A stretch of 47,746 nucleotides of DNA, taken from the NCBI RefSeq assembly GCF_014196125.1, contig NZ_JACIDA010000005.1, positions 1 through 47,746 of the forward strand, in the 5' to 3' direction. The notes under the pieces are model-generated. The model worked only from the letters and a program-made list of their open reading frames with translations. It did not search any database and had not been told where the DNA came from. A program made the translations under genes and the position numbers. Of this stretch, positions 7,723-17,466 are shown one piece after another; positions within the stretch are counted from its first letter, which is position 1, and the number at the start of each line of letters is the position of its first letter. Source of the DNA: Brevundimonas mediterranea. GTDB lineage: Bacteria > Pseudomonadota > Alphaproteobacteria > Caulobacterales > Caulobacteraceae.

Positions 7723-7873
7723 CTTCCCCCGCTTGCGGGGGAAGTGTCAGGCCGTGGCGCGAAGCGACACGCCTGACGATGGGGGAAGTCTTCCTTTAGT
7801 AAAACGAGACTTCCCTCTCCGACCCTGGTCCGCTGCGCGGACGACGGGCCACCTCTCCCGCAAGCGGGAGAGG
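7723..7873. repeat. REP-like element bounded by two perfect hairpins
   Basis: CTTCCCCCGC-TT-GCGGGGGAAG (7723-7744) and CCTCTCCCGC-AA-GCGGGAGAGG (7852-7873) each have 10-bp perfect arms and a 2-nt centre. They flank about 107 bp that includes further short complementary pieces such as GTGTCAGGC (7744) and GACACGCCTGAC (7768). This resembles the dispersed intergenic mosaics of alphaproteobacterial genomes and could also end the upstream transcript. Confidence 0.6.
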
Positions 7874-7972
7874 GTCTGTTTGCGGGCAAGTAGTCGTCGC
7901 CGCAGTGCAACAAAACTGTTGCGCTTTTCGTTGGGGATCGATCAAGCTGCGATCTCAACGCGGCGGGGGCGA

Positions 7973-9394
7973 ATGACGAGAGCTTTCGACGAAATGAACG
8001 GCGGCGGATCGGGGACGATCCGCGACAGCTACAAAACGCTGGCGGCCTGGCTGGAAAACGCCCCGCCGGATCTGCTGCAGGCGCGCTCGCGCCAGGCGGA
8101 GCTGTTCTTCCGCCGGATGGGCGTGACCTTCGCCGTATATGGCGACGAGGAATCCAACGAACGGCTGATCCCGTTCGACGTCGTGCCGCGCATCATCGGC
8201 GCCGACGAATGGGGCGGGCTGGAGAAGGGGCTGAAGCAGCGGGTCACCGCCATCAACGCCTTCCTGAAAGATATCTATGGACCGCAGGACTGTATCCGCG
8301 CCGGGATCGTGCCCGCCGACCTGATCCTGACCAATCCCCACTATCGGCCCGAGATGCAGGGCCGCCGGCCGCCGGGCGACGTCTGGTGCCATATCGCCGG
8401 GGTCGATCTGGTCCGCACCGGCGAGGACGGCTTCTATGTGCTGGAGGACAATGTCCGCACGCCGTCGGGGGTCTCCTATATGCTGGAGAACCGCGAAATG
8501 ATGATGCGGCTGTTCCCCGACCTGTTCGCCGAACATGCGGTGCGGCCGGTCGAGATCTATACCGACATGCTGCTGCGGTCCTTGCAGGCCTCGGCGCCGT
8601 CGGGGGCGGGCGAGGATCCGACCATCGTCGTGCTGACGCCGGGGCCGTTCAACTCGGCCTATTACGAGCACAGTTTCCTGGCGGACAAGCTGGGGGTCGA
8701 GCTGGTCGAGGGCGGGGATCTCTTCGTCAATGACGACACCGTCTATATGCGCACGACCGAGGGGCCCAAGCGGGTCGATGTCATCTATCGCCGCATCGAC
8801 GACGACTTCATCGATCCCCTGACCTTCATGCCGAACTCGGCGGTCGGCGTGCCGGGGCTGATGTCGGCCTATTTCGCGGGCCGTGTGACCCTGGCCAATG
8901 CGGTCGGGACGGGGGTGGCCGACGACAAGGCCGTCTATACCTATATGCCCGAGATCATCCGCTTCTTCACCGGCGAGGACGCGATCCTGAAGAATGTGCC
9001 GACCTGGCGCTGCCGCGAGGCGGATGCGCTGAAGGAGGTGCTGGGCAAGCTGGACGAACTGGTGGTCAAGGAGGTCGGCGGCTCCGGCGGCTACGGCATG
9101 CTGGTCGGGCCGACCTCGACCAAGGCCGAGATCGAGGCGTTTCGCGCCAAGTTGATCGCTGATCCGGACGACTTCATCGCCCAGCCGACGCTGAGCCTGT
9201 CGACGGCGCCGACCCTGAACGGCGGAAGCCTGTCGCCGCGCCACGTCGATCTGAGGCCCTTCGTCCTGTCCAGCCCGGCTGGGGTGCGGGTGGCGCCTGG
9301 CGGGCTGACGCGGGTGGCGCTGAAAGAGGGGTCGCTGGTGGTCAACTCCAGCCAGGGCGGCGGAACCAAGGACACCTGGGTGCTGGATAACTGA
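7973..9394 (+). CDS. Circularly permuted ATP-grasp protein of the Anbu operon
   Basis: 473 aa. It belongs to the circularly permuted ATP-grasp family (DUF404/DUF407 type), thought to form amide bonds, perhaps tagging peptides; the substrate is unknown. Typical family elements: AFDEM...IRDSYKTLAAWL at the N-terminus, VLEDNVRTPSGVSYMLENR, VDVIYRRIDDDFIDPLTF and the ATP-binding VVKEVGGSGGYGMLVGP. I chose the ATG at 7973 because the longer frame runs back through the REP-like element and the family starts with MxxAFDEM. Its stop overlaps the next start by one base (TGATG). Confidence 0.88.
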   Translation: MTRAFDEMNGGGSGTIRDSYKTLAAWLENAPPDLLQARSRQAELFFRRMGVTFAVYGDEESNERLIPFDVVPRIIGADEWGGLEKGLKQRVTAINAFLKDIYGPQDCIRAGIVPADLILTNPHYRPEMQGRRPPGDVWCHIAGVDLVRTGEDGFYVLEDNVRTPSGVSYMLENREMMMRLFPDLFAEHAVRPVEIYTDMLLRSLQASAPSGAGEDPTIVVLTPGPFNSAYYEHSFLADKLGVELVEGGDLFVNDDTVYMRTTEGPKRVDVIYRRIDDDFIDPLTFMPNSAVGVPGLMSAYFAGRVTLANAVGTGVADDKAVYTYMPEIIRFFTGEDAILKNVPTWRCREADALKEVLGKLDELVVKEVGGSGGYGMLVGPTSTKAEIEAFRAKLIADPDDFIAQPTLSLSTAPTLNGGSLSPRHVDLRPFVLSSPAGVRVAPGGLTRVALKEGSLVVNSSQGGGTKDTWVLDN

Positions 9395-10332
9395 TGCTTT
9401 CACGCACCGCAGACAGCCTGTACTGGACCGGCCGCTATATGGAGCGGGCGGACTTTCTCGCGCGCATTCTGGAGGCCGCCATTCGCCTGGCCGCCCTGCC
9501 GGCCAAGGATCAGGCCACGGTCACGGCCTGGGCCGGCGCCATCGCCTCGTCGGGGGTCAAGAGCGGGTTCGACGCTTCGGGCCGGACCGTGTCGGAGAAG
9601 TCCGTCCGGGAATATCTGGCCTTCGGCGCCGACAACTCGACCTCGATCAAGGCCTGTATCACCAAGGCGCGGACCAACGCCCGTTCGGTGCGAACCGCCC
9701 TGACCATCGAGCTGTGGGAGGCGATCAACGGCGCCTGGAACGGGCTGAACGAACTGGGCGAGCCGACCAAGCGGGACGATTTCACCAACTTCCTCGACTT
9801 TGTGAAGTCGACGTCGCTGGCGGTTGAGGGCGCTTCTTCGCGGACCATGTTGCGCAACGACGCCTACTGGTTCCTGCGGCTGGGCATGGCGATCGAGCGG
9901 GCCGACAACACCGCCCGCCTGCTGGACGTGAAATATCACCTGCTGTTGCCGCCCGGCGAACGCGTGGGCGGACAGCTGGACTATTTCCAGTGGACCACCC
10001 TTTTGCGTGAAGTCTCGGCCCTGACCGCCTATCGCTGGGTCTATCGGGAATCGGTGCGGCCCTGGCTGGTGGCGGACCTGCTGGTGCTGAACCGGCAGAT
10101 GCCGCGGTCACTGGCGTCGTGCCAGGGCATGATCGTCAGCTATCTGGAGCGGCTGGCGACGGACTACGGCCGGCGCGGCCCGGCTCAGCGGCTGGCCTCC
10201 AACCGCCTGACCCAGTTCAACGAGGCCCGGATCGAGGACATTTTCCAGTCCGGCCTGCACGAATATATCCAGGGCTTCCTGAACGAGAACAACGCCCTGG
10301 CCGCCGCCGTCCAAGAACAGTATCTGGTCTGA
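9394..10332 (+). CDS. Alpha-E (DUF403) domain protein
   Basis: 312 aa, all helical. The start LSRTADSLYWTGRYMERADFLARIL is the alpha-E signature; a second copy of the pattern appears in FLRLGMAIERADNTARLLD near 165-185. The family always travels with circularly permuted ATP-grasp and transglutaminase genes and is presumed to be part of the same peptide-modifying machinery. No enzyme activity is assigned. Translationally coupled to both neighbours. Confidence 0.9.
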   Translation: MLSRTADSLYWTGRYMERADFLARILEAAIRLAALPAKDQATVTAWAGAIASSGVKSGFDASGRTVSEKSVREYLAFGADNSTSIKACITKARTNARSVRTALTIELWEAINGAWNGLNELGEPTKRDDFTNFLDFVKSTSLAVEGASSRTMLRNDAYWFLRLGMAIERADNTARLLDVKYHLLLPPGERVGGQLDYFQWTTLLREVSALTAYRWVYRESVRPWLVADLLVLNRQMPRSLASCQGMIVSYLERLATDYGRRGPAQRLASNRLTQFNEARIEDIFQSGLHEYIQGFLNENNALAAAVQEQYLV

Positions 10333-10334
10333 CC

Positions 10335-11174
10335 ATGCGGATCCGGATTGATCACTCCACCCGCTACGCCTACGCCCGACCGGCGCGGTTCATCGTGCAG
10401 ATGCTGCGGCTGACGCCCAAGTCGTGCGAAAGCCAGCAGGTGCGCGAATGGCGTATCGAGACCGACGTCGACGCCCGGCTGCGCCGCAGCGAGGACGCCT
10501 TCGGCAACATCGTTCACAGCCTCTATACCGAGCGGCCGACCGACGCCCTGACCATCCGGGTGACGGGCGAGGTCTCTACCGTGGACACCGGCGGGGTGAT
10601 CCGGGGCCAGAACGACCGGCTGCAGCCGGGCGTCTATCTGCGCGACACCCGCCTGACCCAGGCCGATCCCGCCCTGGTCGAGTTCGCGCGCGGGATCGGC
10701 GAGGGCGGGCCGCTGGAGCGGATGCACCGGCTGATGGGGGCGATCCACGGCGGGGTGGCCTTCGAGGTCGGCGCCACGTCCGCGACCCATACGGCGGCCG
10801 AAGCCTTCGCCATCCGGCGCGGCGTCTGCCAGGACCACGCCCAGATCTTCATCACCTGCGCCCGGACCCTGGGCGTGCCGGCCCGCTATGTTTCGGGCCA
10901 CCTGAACCGGTCGGACGGCCAGCACGATCAGGACGCCGCCCACGCCTGGGCCGAGGCCTGGATCGAGGGGTTGGGCTGGGTCGGGTTCGATGCGGCCAAC
11001 GGAATCTGTCCGACCGACAACTATGTCCGCATCGCCACGGGCCTGGACGCCCTGGGGGCGACGCCGATCCGGGGCACCAGCTACGGCGGCGGGATTGGGA
11101 CGCTGACGGTCGCCCTGCATGTGCGGCCTGTGCAACAGAGTCAGCAGCAACATCAATCCAAGGGATGGTCCTGA
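10335..11174 (+). CDS. Transglutaminase-like cysteine protease of the Anbu operon
   Basis: 279 aa, starting at ATG 10335, two bases after the alpha-E stop. The N-terminal beta domain (MRIRIDHSTRYAYARPARF) is followed by the transglutaminase core with catalytic Cys165 (RRGVCQDHA), His203 (AAHAWAEAW) and Asp219 (GFDAANG). Such bacterial members are likely peptidases or amidotransfer enzymes acting on the product of the ATP-grasp partner. An upstream in-frame extension to 10119 overlaps the alpha-E gene and was rejected. Confidence 0.9.
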   Translation: MRIRIDHSTRYAYARPARFIVQMLRLTPKSCESQQVREWRIETDVDARLRRSEDAFGNIVHSLYTERPTDALTIRVTGEVSTVDTGGVIRGQNDRLQPGVYLRDTRLTQADPALVEFARGIGEGGPLERMHRLMGAIHGGVAFEVGATSATHTAAEAFAIRRGVCQDHAQIFITCARTLGVPARYVSGHLNRSDGQHDQDAAHAWAEAWIEGLGWVGFDAANGICPTDNYVRIATGLDALGATPIRGTSYGGGIGTLTVALHVRPVQQSQQQHQSKGWS

Positions 11175-11238
11175 TCGCCATGGGCGGGGAATCTGCTAGC
11201 GTCGAACGATTCGCGGAACCGGGAGCGGATAGAGCGAA

Positions 11239-12024
11239 GTGACCTATTGCGTGGGCATGTTGGTGGACGAGGGGTTGGCGATGATCGCCGACACCCGCAC
11301 CAATGCGGGCGTGGACAACATCTCGTCCTATCGCAAGCTGCATATCTTCAAGACCACCGGCGAGCGGATACTGGCGGTGGCGACGGCCGGAAATCTGTCG
11401 GTCACCCAGACGGCCCTGGCCATGGTGGCGGAGGGGGTGAAACTGCCCGACTCGACCGCGCTGGAGACGCTGGAGACCGCCCCGACCCTGTTCCGCGCCG
11501 CCCAGATCCTGGGGCATGCCCTGGCCATGGTGCGGGCCACCATCAACACGCCCGCCTCGCCCACCGCCGACGCCCTGAACGTCAACGCCTCCATGCTGCT
11601 GGGCGGCCAGATCGCCGGCGGGAAGATGGGTCTGTATCTGATCTATGGGCAGGGCAACTTCATCGAATGCGGGCCGGACACCCCCTATCTGCAGATCGGT
11701 GAGCTGAAGTACGGCAAGCCGATCCTGGATCGCGCGCTGCACAATTCCACCCCCCTGTCCGAGGCGGTCAAACTGGGGCTGATCTCGTTCGATTCGACGA
11801 TTCGCTCGAACATCGCCGTGGGGCCGCCGCTGGACCTGATCGTCATTCCCCGCGACCACCTGACGGGGATGGAGCGCCGGATCGACGTGGACGATCCCTA
11901 TTTCCGCGACCTGGGCCGGCGCTGGTCGGAAGCCCTTGCCTCGGCCCACAAGGCCATGCCCGATCCCACCTGGCTGGACCTGGACCTGTCGCCGCCGATG
12001 CGGAACATGAGCATCGTCATCTGA
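11239..12024 (+). CDS. Anbu, proteasome/HslV-like peptidase
   Basis: 261 aa with a GTG start. The start MTYCVGMLVDEGLAMIADTRTNAG is the Anbu signature: removal of Met exposes the nucleophile Thr2, with Asp18 and Lys33 (SYRKLH) filling the proteasomal Asp17/Lys33 roles. Anbu (ancestral beta subunit, also BPH) forms open helical assemblies of Ntn-hydrolase fold subunits. It closes the conserved ATP-grasp/alpha-E/transglutaminase/Anbu cluster, 64 bp after the third gene. The physiological substrate is unknown; a closed cycle of ligation and proteolysis is the usual proposal. Confidence 0.92.
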   Translation: MTYCVGMLVDEGLAMIADTRTNAGVDNISSYRKLHIFKTTGERILAVATAGNLSVTQTALAMVAEGVKLPDSTALETLETAPTLFRAAQILGHALAMVRATINTPASPTADALNVNASMLLGGQIAGGKMGLYLIYGQGNFIECGPDTPYLQIGELKYGKPILDRALHNSTPLSEAVKLGLISFDSTIRSNIAVGPPLDLIVIPRDHLTGMERRIDVDDPYFRDLGRRWSEALASAHKAMPDPTWLDLDLSPPMRNMSIVI

Positions 12025-12115
12025 GCCAGGGGCGGTCCCGCCGCCGTCTCAGGCCGTCTCGCGGAGGGTGAGGCGACCACCGCCAGAGCGCGCACCCGTC
12101 AGGAAAACCGTGCGT

Positions 12116-12180
12116 CTGCGATTAAGTCGCAATTCCTCTTGTGCGAACTTGCTAGGCTGGCTATTGCGACCGCATCGCAA
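12116..12180 (+). promoter_or_regulatory. Two Fur-box-like palindromes and a promoter before the TonB receptor
   Basis: CTGCGA-N5-TCGCAA (12116-12132) and the perfect TTGCGA-N5-TCGCAA (12164-12180) have centres 48 bp apart. TGCGA-N5-TCGCA has the spacing of a 7-1-7 Fur box. TTGTGC (12139) and TATTGC (12162), 17 bp apart, form a possible promoter whose -10 is covered by the second palindrome. I infer iron-dependent repression by Fur or a relative; this fits the siderophore-receptor target. Confidence 0.5.
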
Positions 12181-12205
12181 AATCAGGCCAAAAGGTCGCC
12201 TCAAT

Positions 12206-14482
12206 ATGTCCGAGTCCCGCGCCGCCGCGCTTCGTTCCCTTCTGTTCGCCTCTAGCGCCGCCGGCATGCTGGTCGCCGCGCCCGCCCTGGCTGCCGATGT
12301 GACGCCCGAGAGCGGCGTGATCGTCACCGCCGATCAGCAACAGCAGCCGGCCAATCTCGGCACGATCGACGTCAACGGCCAACTGAAGAAGCGTCAGCCG
12401 GAAAGCCCCGAGTTCGTGGCGCCCCTGCTGGACACGCCCCGCTCGGTGACGATCATCCCGGAACAGGTCATCACCCAGACGGCGGCGACCTCGCTGGAAG
12501 ACCTGCTGCGCAACTCGCCCGGCATCACCTTCGGCGCGGGCGAAGGCGGCCAGCCGCTGGCCGACCGGCCCTTCATCCGGGGCCAGTCGTCGGGCAACAA
12601 CATCTTCGTCGACGGCGTGCGCGACGCGGGCGGCCAGCAGCGCGAGGTCTTCGACCTGGAGCAGGTCGAGGTCATCAAGGGCGCCGATTCCGTCTATTCG
12701 GGCCGGGGCTCGGGCGGCGGCAGCATCAATCTCAGCTCCAAGCAGCCGCGCTTGGCCGACGCCGTCAGCGCCAGCCTCGGCGCCGGCACGGACAGCTATT
12801 ACCGCGCCACCGTGGACGGCAACTGGCGCCTGAACGACACCAGCGCCTTCCGTCTGAACCTGATGGCGACCGAGGGCGACGTCCCGGGCCGGGACGCGGT
12901 GGACTTCGAGAAGTACGGCCTGGCCATGGCCCTGGGCTTCGGCCTGGGAACCGACACCTCGGCCACGATCAACTACTACCACCTGACCGCCGACTCGATG
13001 CCGGACTACGGCATTCCGCTGGACCGAAAGCTGGACAACAACTGGGCGATCAAGACGACGGACAGCCGGATCCTGAACGTGCCCTACGACACCTTCTACG
13101 GTCTGAAGGCGCGCGACTACATGCGCAACGAGGTCGATAGCGTGACGGTCAAGCTGGAGCACAAGTTCAGCGACACCCTGACCGTGCGCAACCTGACCCG
13201 CTATTCCGAGACGCTGAACGACTATGTGCTGACCAATCCGGGCGACGGCGGCACGGCGGTTCTGGTCGGCGACACCTGGTGGATGAAGCGGGGACTGAAG
13301 TCGCGCTGGAACCCGGCCGAGACCTTCGCCAATGTCACCGACCTGTACGGCAGTTTCACCACGGGCGGGCTGAAGCATGATTTCGACCTGGGCGTGGAAT
13401 ATTCGCGCGAGATCAACCGCAACGCCTCCTACAACATCACCACCACCAGCGGCTCGGCCTGTCCGACCGCGGTCGGCGGCTTCGACTGCACGCCGGTCTA
13501 TGATCCCAATCCGAACGATCCGTGGACCGGCTCGATCGCGCGCGGAGCCGAAACCCACTCCAACACCACCAGCTGGGGCGTCTATGGCGCCGACTCCATC
13601 GCTTTTGGGCCGAAGTGGTTGCTGAACCTGGGCCTGCGCTACGACCGTTACGAGACCGAAGGCACGTCCATCGCCCGCGGCGCCACCACGCCGACCTTCC
13701 ACGAGGGCGAGTGGGACTTCGTCAACTATCAGGTCGGCCTAGTGTACAAGCCCACCTCCAACACCAGCGTCTATGCGTCCTACGCCACCTCCTCGACGCC
13801 GCCCACCGTGTCCGGCGGCGACCAGAACGGCGCGAGCGGCGGCGAGGGCAGCGGCAATCTGTCGGGCCAGCTCCTCGATCCGGAAGACACCGAGAACTAT
13901 GAGATCGGCGCCAAGGCCGAACTGTTCGGCCAGCGGCTGACCCTCAGCGGCGCCCTGTTCCAGACGACGCGCAAGAATGCGCAGATCCTGATTTCGAATG
14001 GGGTGTATGCACAGGCCGGCGAGACCGAGGTCAAGGGACTGGAGCTGGGCTTCTCGGGCAGCGTCACGCCCGTCTGGACCGTGTTCGGCGGCTACACCTA
14101 CATGGACTCCGAACTGGTCAAGGGCGCCTATGACAACGTCAACCTCGGCGATCCGCTGGCCAATACGCCCAAGAACAGCTTCAGCCTGTTCACCACCTAT
14201 CGCGTCCTGCCCAAGCTGAGCCTGGGCGGCGGGGTCTATTATGTGGACGACCGGTTCGGCGGAAACCAGGGCGGGGCCGGCGGCGGTTCGGCCGCCGTCT
14301 ATGCGCCCAGCTACACCCGCCTGGACCTGTTCGCCTCCTATGACGTGACCGATCGCGCCAGCCTGCAGCTGAACGTCAAGAACGCCACGGACGAGGAATA
14401 CATCATGCGGACCAATGGGGTTCACCATGCCGACCCCGCTCCGGGGCGGCAGGCGATCCTGGCGCTGAACCTGCGCTTCTAA
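12206..14482 (+). CDS. TonB-dependent siderophore receptor (catecholate/Fiu-like)
   Basis: 758 aa from ATG 12206. Signal peptide [22 protein letters not shown] is cut near residue 30. The plug domain carries [30 protein letters not shown] and [18 protein letters not shown], typical of the Fiu/FhuE group of ferric-siderophore receptors. The barrel ends AILALNLRF with terminal Phe for BAM recognition. It takes up ferric catecholate-type siderophores across the outer membrane with TonB energy; the exact ligand is not predictable. Followed by a strong terminator and then the piuC gene, the usual partner of this receptor class. Confidence 0.92.
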   Translation: MSESRAAALRSLLFASSAAGMLVAAPALAADVTPESGVIVTADQQQQPANLGTIDVNGQLKKRQPESPEFVAPLLDTPRSVTIIPEQVITQTAATSLEDLLRNSPGITFGAGEGGQPLADRPFIRGQSSGNNIFVDGVRDAGGQQREVFDLEQVEVIKGADSVYSGRGSGGGSINLSSKQPRLADAVSASLGAGTDSYYRATVDGNWRLNDTSAFRLNLMATEGDVPGRDAVDFEKYGLAMALGFGLGTDTSATINYYHLTADSMPDYGIPLDRKLDNNWAIKTTDSRILNVPYDTFYGLKARDYMRNEVDSVTVKLEHKFSDTLTVRNLTRYSETLNDYVLTNPGDGGTAVLVGDTWWMKRGLKSRWNPAETFANVTDLYGSFTTGGLKHDFDLGVEYSREINRNASYNITTTSGSACPTAVGGFDCTPVYDPNPNDPWTGSIARGAETHSNTTSWGVYGADSIAFGPKWLLNLGLRYDRYETEGTSIARGATTPTFHEGEWDFVNYQVGLVYKPTSNTSVYASYATSSTPPTVSGGDQNGASGGEGSGNLSGQLLDPEDTENYEIGAKAELFGQRLTLSGALFQTTRKNAQILISNGVYAQAGETEVKGLELGFSGSVTPVWTVFGGYTYMDSELVKGAYDNVNLGDPLANTPKNSFSLFTTYRVLPKLSLGGGVYYVDDRFGGNQGGAGGGSAAVYAPSYTRLDLFASYDVTDRASLQLNVKNATDEEYIMRTNGVHHADPAPGRQAILALNLRF

Positions 14483-14510
14483 GGGCCACGATCCCCGGCC
14501 TATATCTGGC

Positions 14511-14545
14511 GGCCCCGTCCTTCCGGCGGGGCCGTCTTTTCTTTT
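14511..14545 (+). terminator. Rho-independent terminator after the TonB receptor
   Basis: GGCCCCG (14511-14517) pairs with CGGGGCC (14527-14533) around a 9-nt loop, followed by GTCTTTTCTTTT. It lies 29 bases beyond the receptor stop and just before piuC. Confidence 0.8.
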
Positions 14546-14561
14546 CGAGCGAGACCCGACC

Positions 14562-15248
14562 GTGCTGCTCCAGATCCCCGAAGTCTTTTCCAAGGCCGAA
14601 GTGAAGGCCCTGCGCGAGCGGCTGGACGCCGGTCCCTGGGCCGACGGCAATATGACTTCGGGCCACCAGTCGGCGACGGCGAAGCGGAACCAGCAACTGC
14701 CGGAAGACTCGGACGTGGCCAAGGAGGTCTCGGCCCTGATCGTTCAGGCGCTGAACGCCAATCCGATGTTTGTGGCCGCCGCCCTGCCGCACACCATCTT
14801 TCCCCCTCTGTTCAACCGCTATGAGGGCGGGGGCGAGTTCGGGCTGCACGTGGACAACGCCATTCGTCAGCAGCGAGGGGGCGGTGCTGTCCGTGTACGG
14901 AGCGACCTTTCGGCGACCCTGTTCCTGTCGGAGCCCGAGGACTACGACGGCGGGGAGCTGATCATCGAGGAGATGTACGGGCCGCAGTCCGTCAAGCTGC
15001 CCGCCGGGGATCTGGTGCTGTATCCATCCAAGAGCCTGCACAAGGTCATGCCGGTGACGCGCGGGGCGCGGGTTTCATCCTTCATGTGGATGCAGAGCCT
15101 GATCCGCGACGACGGCGACCGGGAAATGCTGTTCCGGCTGGACGTGGCGACCCAGCGGGTGGCGACGGAGAAGGGGCCGAAGGATCAGGCGGTGATCGAA
15201 CTGACCGGGGTCTATCACAACCTGCTGCGGCGCTGGTCCGAGGTTTGA
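14562..15248 (+). CDS. PKHD-type Fe(II)/2-oxoglutarate hydroxylase, PiuC/YbiX family
   Basis: 228 aa with a GTG start just after the terminator. A non-haem iron dioxygenase: ferrous iron is held by the HxD pair in GLHVDNAI and the distal His in SLHKVMPV, and 2-oxoglutarate by Arg in TRGARVSSF. The family opening [13 protein letters not shown] and C-terminal domain are complete. PiuC/YbiX genes sit beside catecholate siderophore receptors (PiuA/Fiu) and are iron regulated; the hydroxylated substrate is unknown. Confidence 0.92.
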   Translation: MLLQIPEVFSKAEVKALRERLDAGPWADGNMTSGHQSATAKRNQQLPEDSDVAKEVSALIVQALNANPMFVAAALPHTIFPPLFNRYEGGGEFGLHVDNAIRQQRGGGAVRVRSDLSATLFLSEPEDYDGGELIIEEMYGPQSVKLPAGDLVLYPSKSLHKVMPVTRGARVSSFMWMQSLIRDDGDREMLFRLDVATQRVATEKGPKDQAVIELTGVYHNLLRRWSEV

Positions 15249-15330
15249 CGCCGGCCTGGTCCCTGTGACCTCGGGGCCGCAATCGGAGTTATAAGGTCGC
15301 AGCGGTGAACCAAGGCGAAGCTGGTCTATT

Positions 15331-17397
15331 GTGACCGGGATGTTCCAAGACGCGCCCCCCGCACCGCCCGCTCAATTGTCTGAAATCACGGTGACGGCGG
15401 CCCGTCTGCCGCCCGCCGCCGCCGACGCCGCCTTTTCGGTGGTGCGGCTGGACCAGAGGGTGCTGGAGCGATCCGCCCGGCTGGACGAGGCGCTGCGGAC
15501 TGTGCCGGCCGTGTCCCTGTTCCGGCGGACATCCAGCCTGGCCGCCAATCCGACGACCCAGGGGATTTCGCTGCGGGCCATCGCGCCGTCGGGCGCGGGT
15601 CGGACCCTGGTCACGCTGGACGGGGTTCCGCTGAACGATCCGTTCGGTGGTTGGGTGATCTGGTCCCAGGTCGCGCCGGAATCGCTGGAGCGAGTGGATA
15701 TCGTGCGCGGCGCGGGGGCGGGACCTTATGGCGCCGGAGCCCTGACGGGGACCATCGGTCTGACGGAACGGGCCGGCGGCGGGGTGTTGGACGCCTCGGT
15801 CGGCGAGCGCGGCGGGGCGCGGGTGGCGGGCTCGGGCTCGACCCAGATGGGGCTTTTCGGTGTCACCCTGTCGGGCCTGTACGAGACCAGCGACGGCTAT
15901 ACGCCGGTGCGCGGATCTGCGGCCGGGGCGGCGGATACGCCGCTGGATCTGGACAGCCGCAGCGCGGCCCTGCGGGTCGATGCGCCGCTGGACGGGCTCA
16001 ATCTCGAGGGAGCGAACCTGTCGCTGCGGGCGGCGACCTGGGAGGAGGATCGCGGGTCCGGCCTGCTGAACACTCGGTCCAACGCCAGCGGGCACAGCCT
16101 GAGCGCCACGGCGGCCAAGGCGCCGCCCGTCGACGGATACGGTTGGCGGCTGCAGGCCTGGCGGATCGAGAGCGATTTCGCAAACACCTCGGCCTCGGTC
16201 GCGGCGGATCGATCAACCACGACGCCGGCCAACAGTCAGTACAAGACCCCCGCGACGGGCTGGGGGCTGAACGCGGCCCTGCGCCGCCGCGTGTCCGAGT
16301 TCGCCGGCGGGCGGCTGGAATGGGAGGTCGGGGCCGACGCCCGGTTCAACGAGGGCGAGACCAACGAGTTCTTCAGCAATCCCACCGGCGCCGGCTTTGC
16401 GCGCGGGCGTCGGGCGGGCGGCGAGACGTCGGTGGCCGGCGGTTATGTGGACGGGTCGTGGACCGGCGGGAACTGGCTGATCGCGGGCGGACTGCGTTAC
16501 GACCAGTGGAGGAATGAGGCGGGCTTCCGCTACGAATACACGCTGGCGACCGGCGCGCCGATCCTGAACGAGACGGCCGAGGACCGGTCGGGCGAGGTGT
16601 TCAGCGCCCGCCTGGCGGCGCGGCGGGATCTGAGCAGCCTGCTGGGCGCTGGCTACGCCTGGCGGGCCGCGGCCTATTCCGGTTTCCGGCCGGCGACACT
16701 GAACGAACTGCACCGGCCGTTCCGGGTCGGCAACGACATCACCGAGGCCAATTCGGCGCTGGAGCCCGAGACCCTGCGCGGCATCGAGACGGGCCTGGCC
16801 TATGACCGGGACGGGATCGCCTGGGGGGCGACGGTCTTCTGGAACGAGATCGAGGACGCCATCGTCAATGTCACGATCGGCGAGGGGCCGGGGACCTTCC
16901 CCCGCGCGGGCTTCGTGCCCGCCGGCGGGGTGCTGCGCCAGCGCCAGAACGCCGGGACCATCGCGGCCTGGGGCGTCGAGCTGAACGGGTCCGTCCAGGC
17001 GACCGAGGCCCTGTCGCTGAACGCGGCCCTGTCCTGGACCGACGCCGAGGTGGACGGCGGGACGGCGGCGCCGCAATTGACCGGCCTGCGTCCGGCCCAG
17101 GCGCCGGAATGGAGCGCGACGGCGGGTCTGGACTGGCGGGCTACGGAGCGGCTGACCCTGGGCCTGGCGGCGCGGTATGAATCGGCGCGGTTCGACGATG
17201 ACCTGAACAGCCGGTCGCTGGACGCCGCCGTGACCCTGGACGCCCGCGCCGAGTGGGCGGCCCGCGACGGGGTCATGGTTTGGGCCGCTGTAGACAACGC
17301 CTTCGACGAGGAGGTCGAGGTGTCGATGACCGGGACCGACGTCGCCGGCTACGCCCCGCCGCGCACGGTTCGGGCTGGGGTGAGATTCAGCTACTGA
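15331..17397 (+). CDS. TonB-dependent receptor (second), no recognisable signal peptide
   Basis: 688 aa from a GTG at 15331 (or ATG at 15340). The protein begins with a Pro/Ala-rich piece and then the TonB-box-like SEITVTAARLP; plug motifs LDEALRTVPAVSLFRR, NPTTQGISLRAIAP and VDIVRGAGAGPYG are intact and the barrel ends RAGVRFSY. Similar receptors have a hydrophobic leader before this point, but the frame closes at a TAA at 15292, and no hydrophobic stretch exists between. Either the leader was lost or the sequence has a small error. It precedes the electron-transfer genes and probably imports a ferric complex. Confidence 0.85.
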   Translation: MTGMFQDAPPAPPAQLSEITVTAARLPPAAADAAFSVVRLDQRVLERSARLDEALRTVPAVSLFRRTSSLAANPTTQGISLRAIAPSGAGRTLVTLDGVPLNDPFGGWVIWSQVAPESLERVDIVRGAGAGPYGAGALTGTIGLTERAGGGVLDASVGERGGARVAGSGSTQMGLFGVTLSGLYETSDGYTPVRGSAAGAADTPLDLDSRSAALRVDAPLDGLNLEGANLSLRAATWEEDRGSGLLNTRSNASGHSLSATAAKAPPVDGYGWRLQAWRIESDFANTSASVAADRSTTTPANSQYKTPATGWGLNAALRRRVSEFAGGRLEWEVGADARFNEGETNEFFSNPTGAGFARGRRAGGETSVAGGYVDGSWTGGNWLIAGGLRYDQWRNEAGFRYEYTLATGAPILNETAEDRSGEVFSARLAARRDLSSLLGAGYAWRAAAYSGFRPATLNELHRPFRVGNDITEANSALEPETLRGIETGLAYDRDGIAWGATVFWNEIEDAIVNVTIGEGPGTFPRAGFVPAGGVLRQRQNAGTIAAWGVELNGSVQATEALSLNAALSWTDAEVDGGTAAPQLTGLRPAQAPEWSATAGLDWRATERLTLGLAARYESARFDDDLNSRSLDAAVTLDARAEWAARDGVMVWAAVDNAFDEEVEVSMTGTDVAGYAPPRTVRAGVRFSY

Positions 17398-17466
17398 CGA
17401 TCTCTGCGGCGATTTCGTCCGTCTCTTGCTATTGAAAACGGTTCGCAACAGTGGCACAGCCACTTC

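Noticed and set aside
12161..13702. 513-aa minus-strand frame opposite the siderophore receptor
   Set aside because: Val/Gly/Asp/His-rich antisense artefact without start signal or motif.
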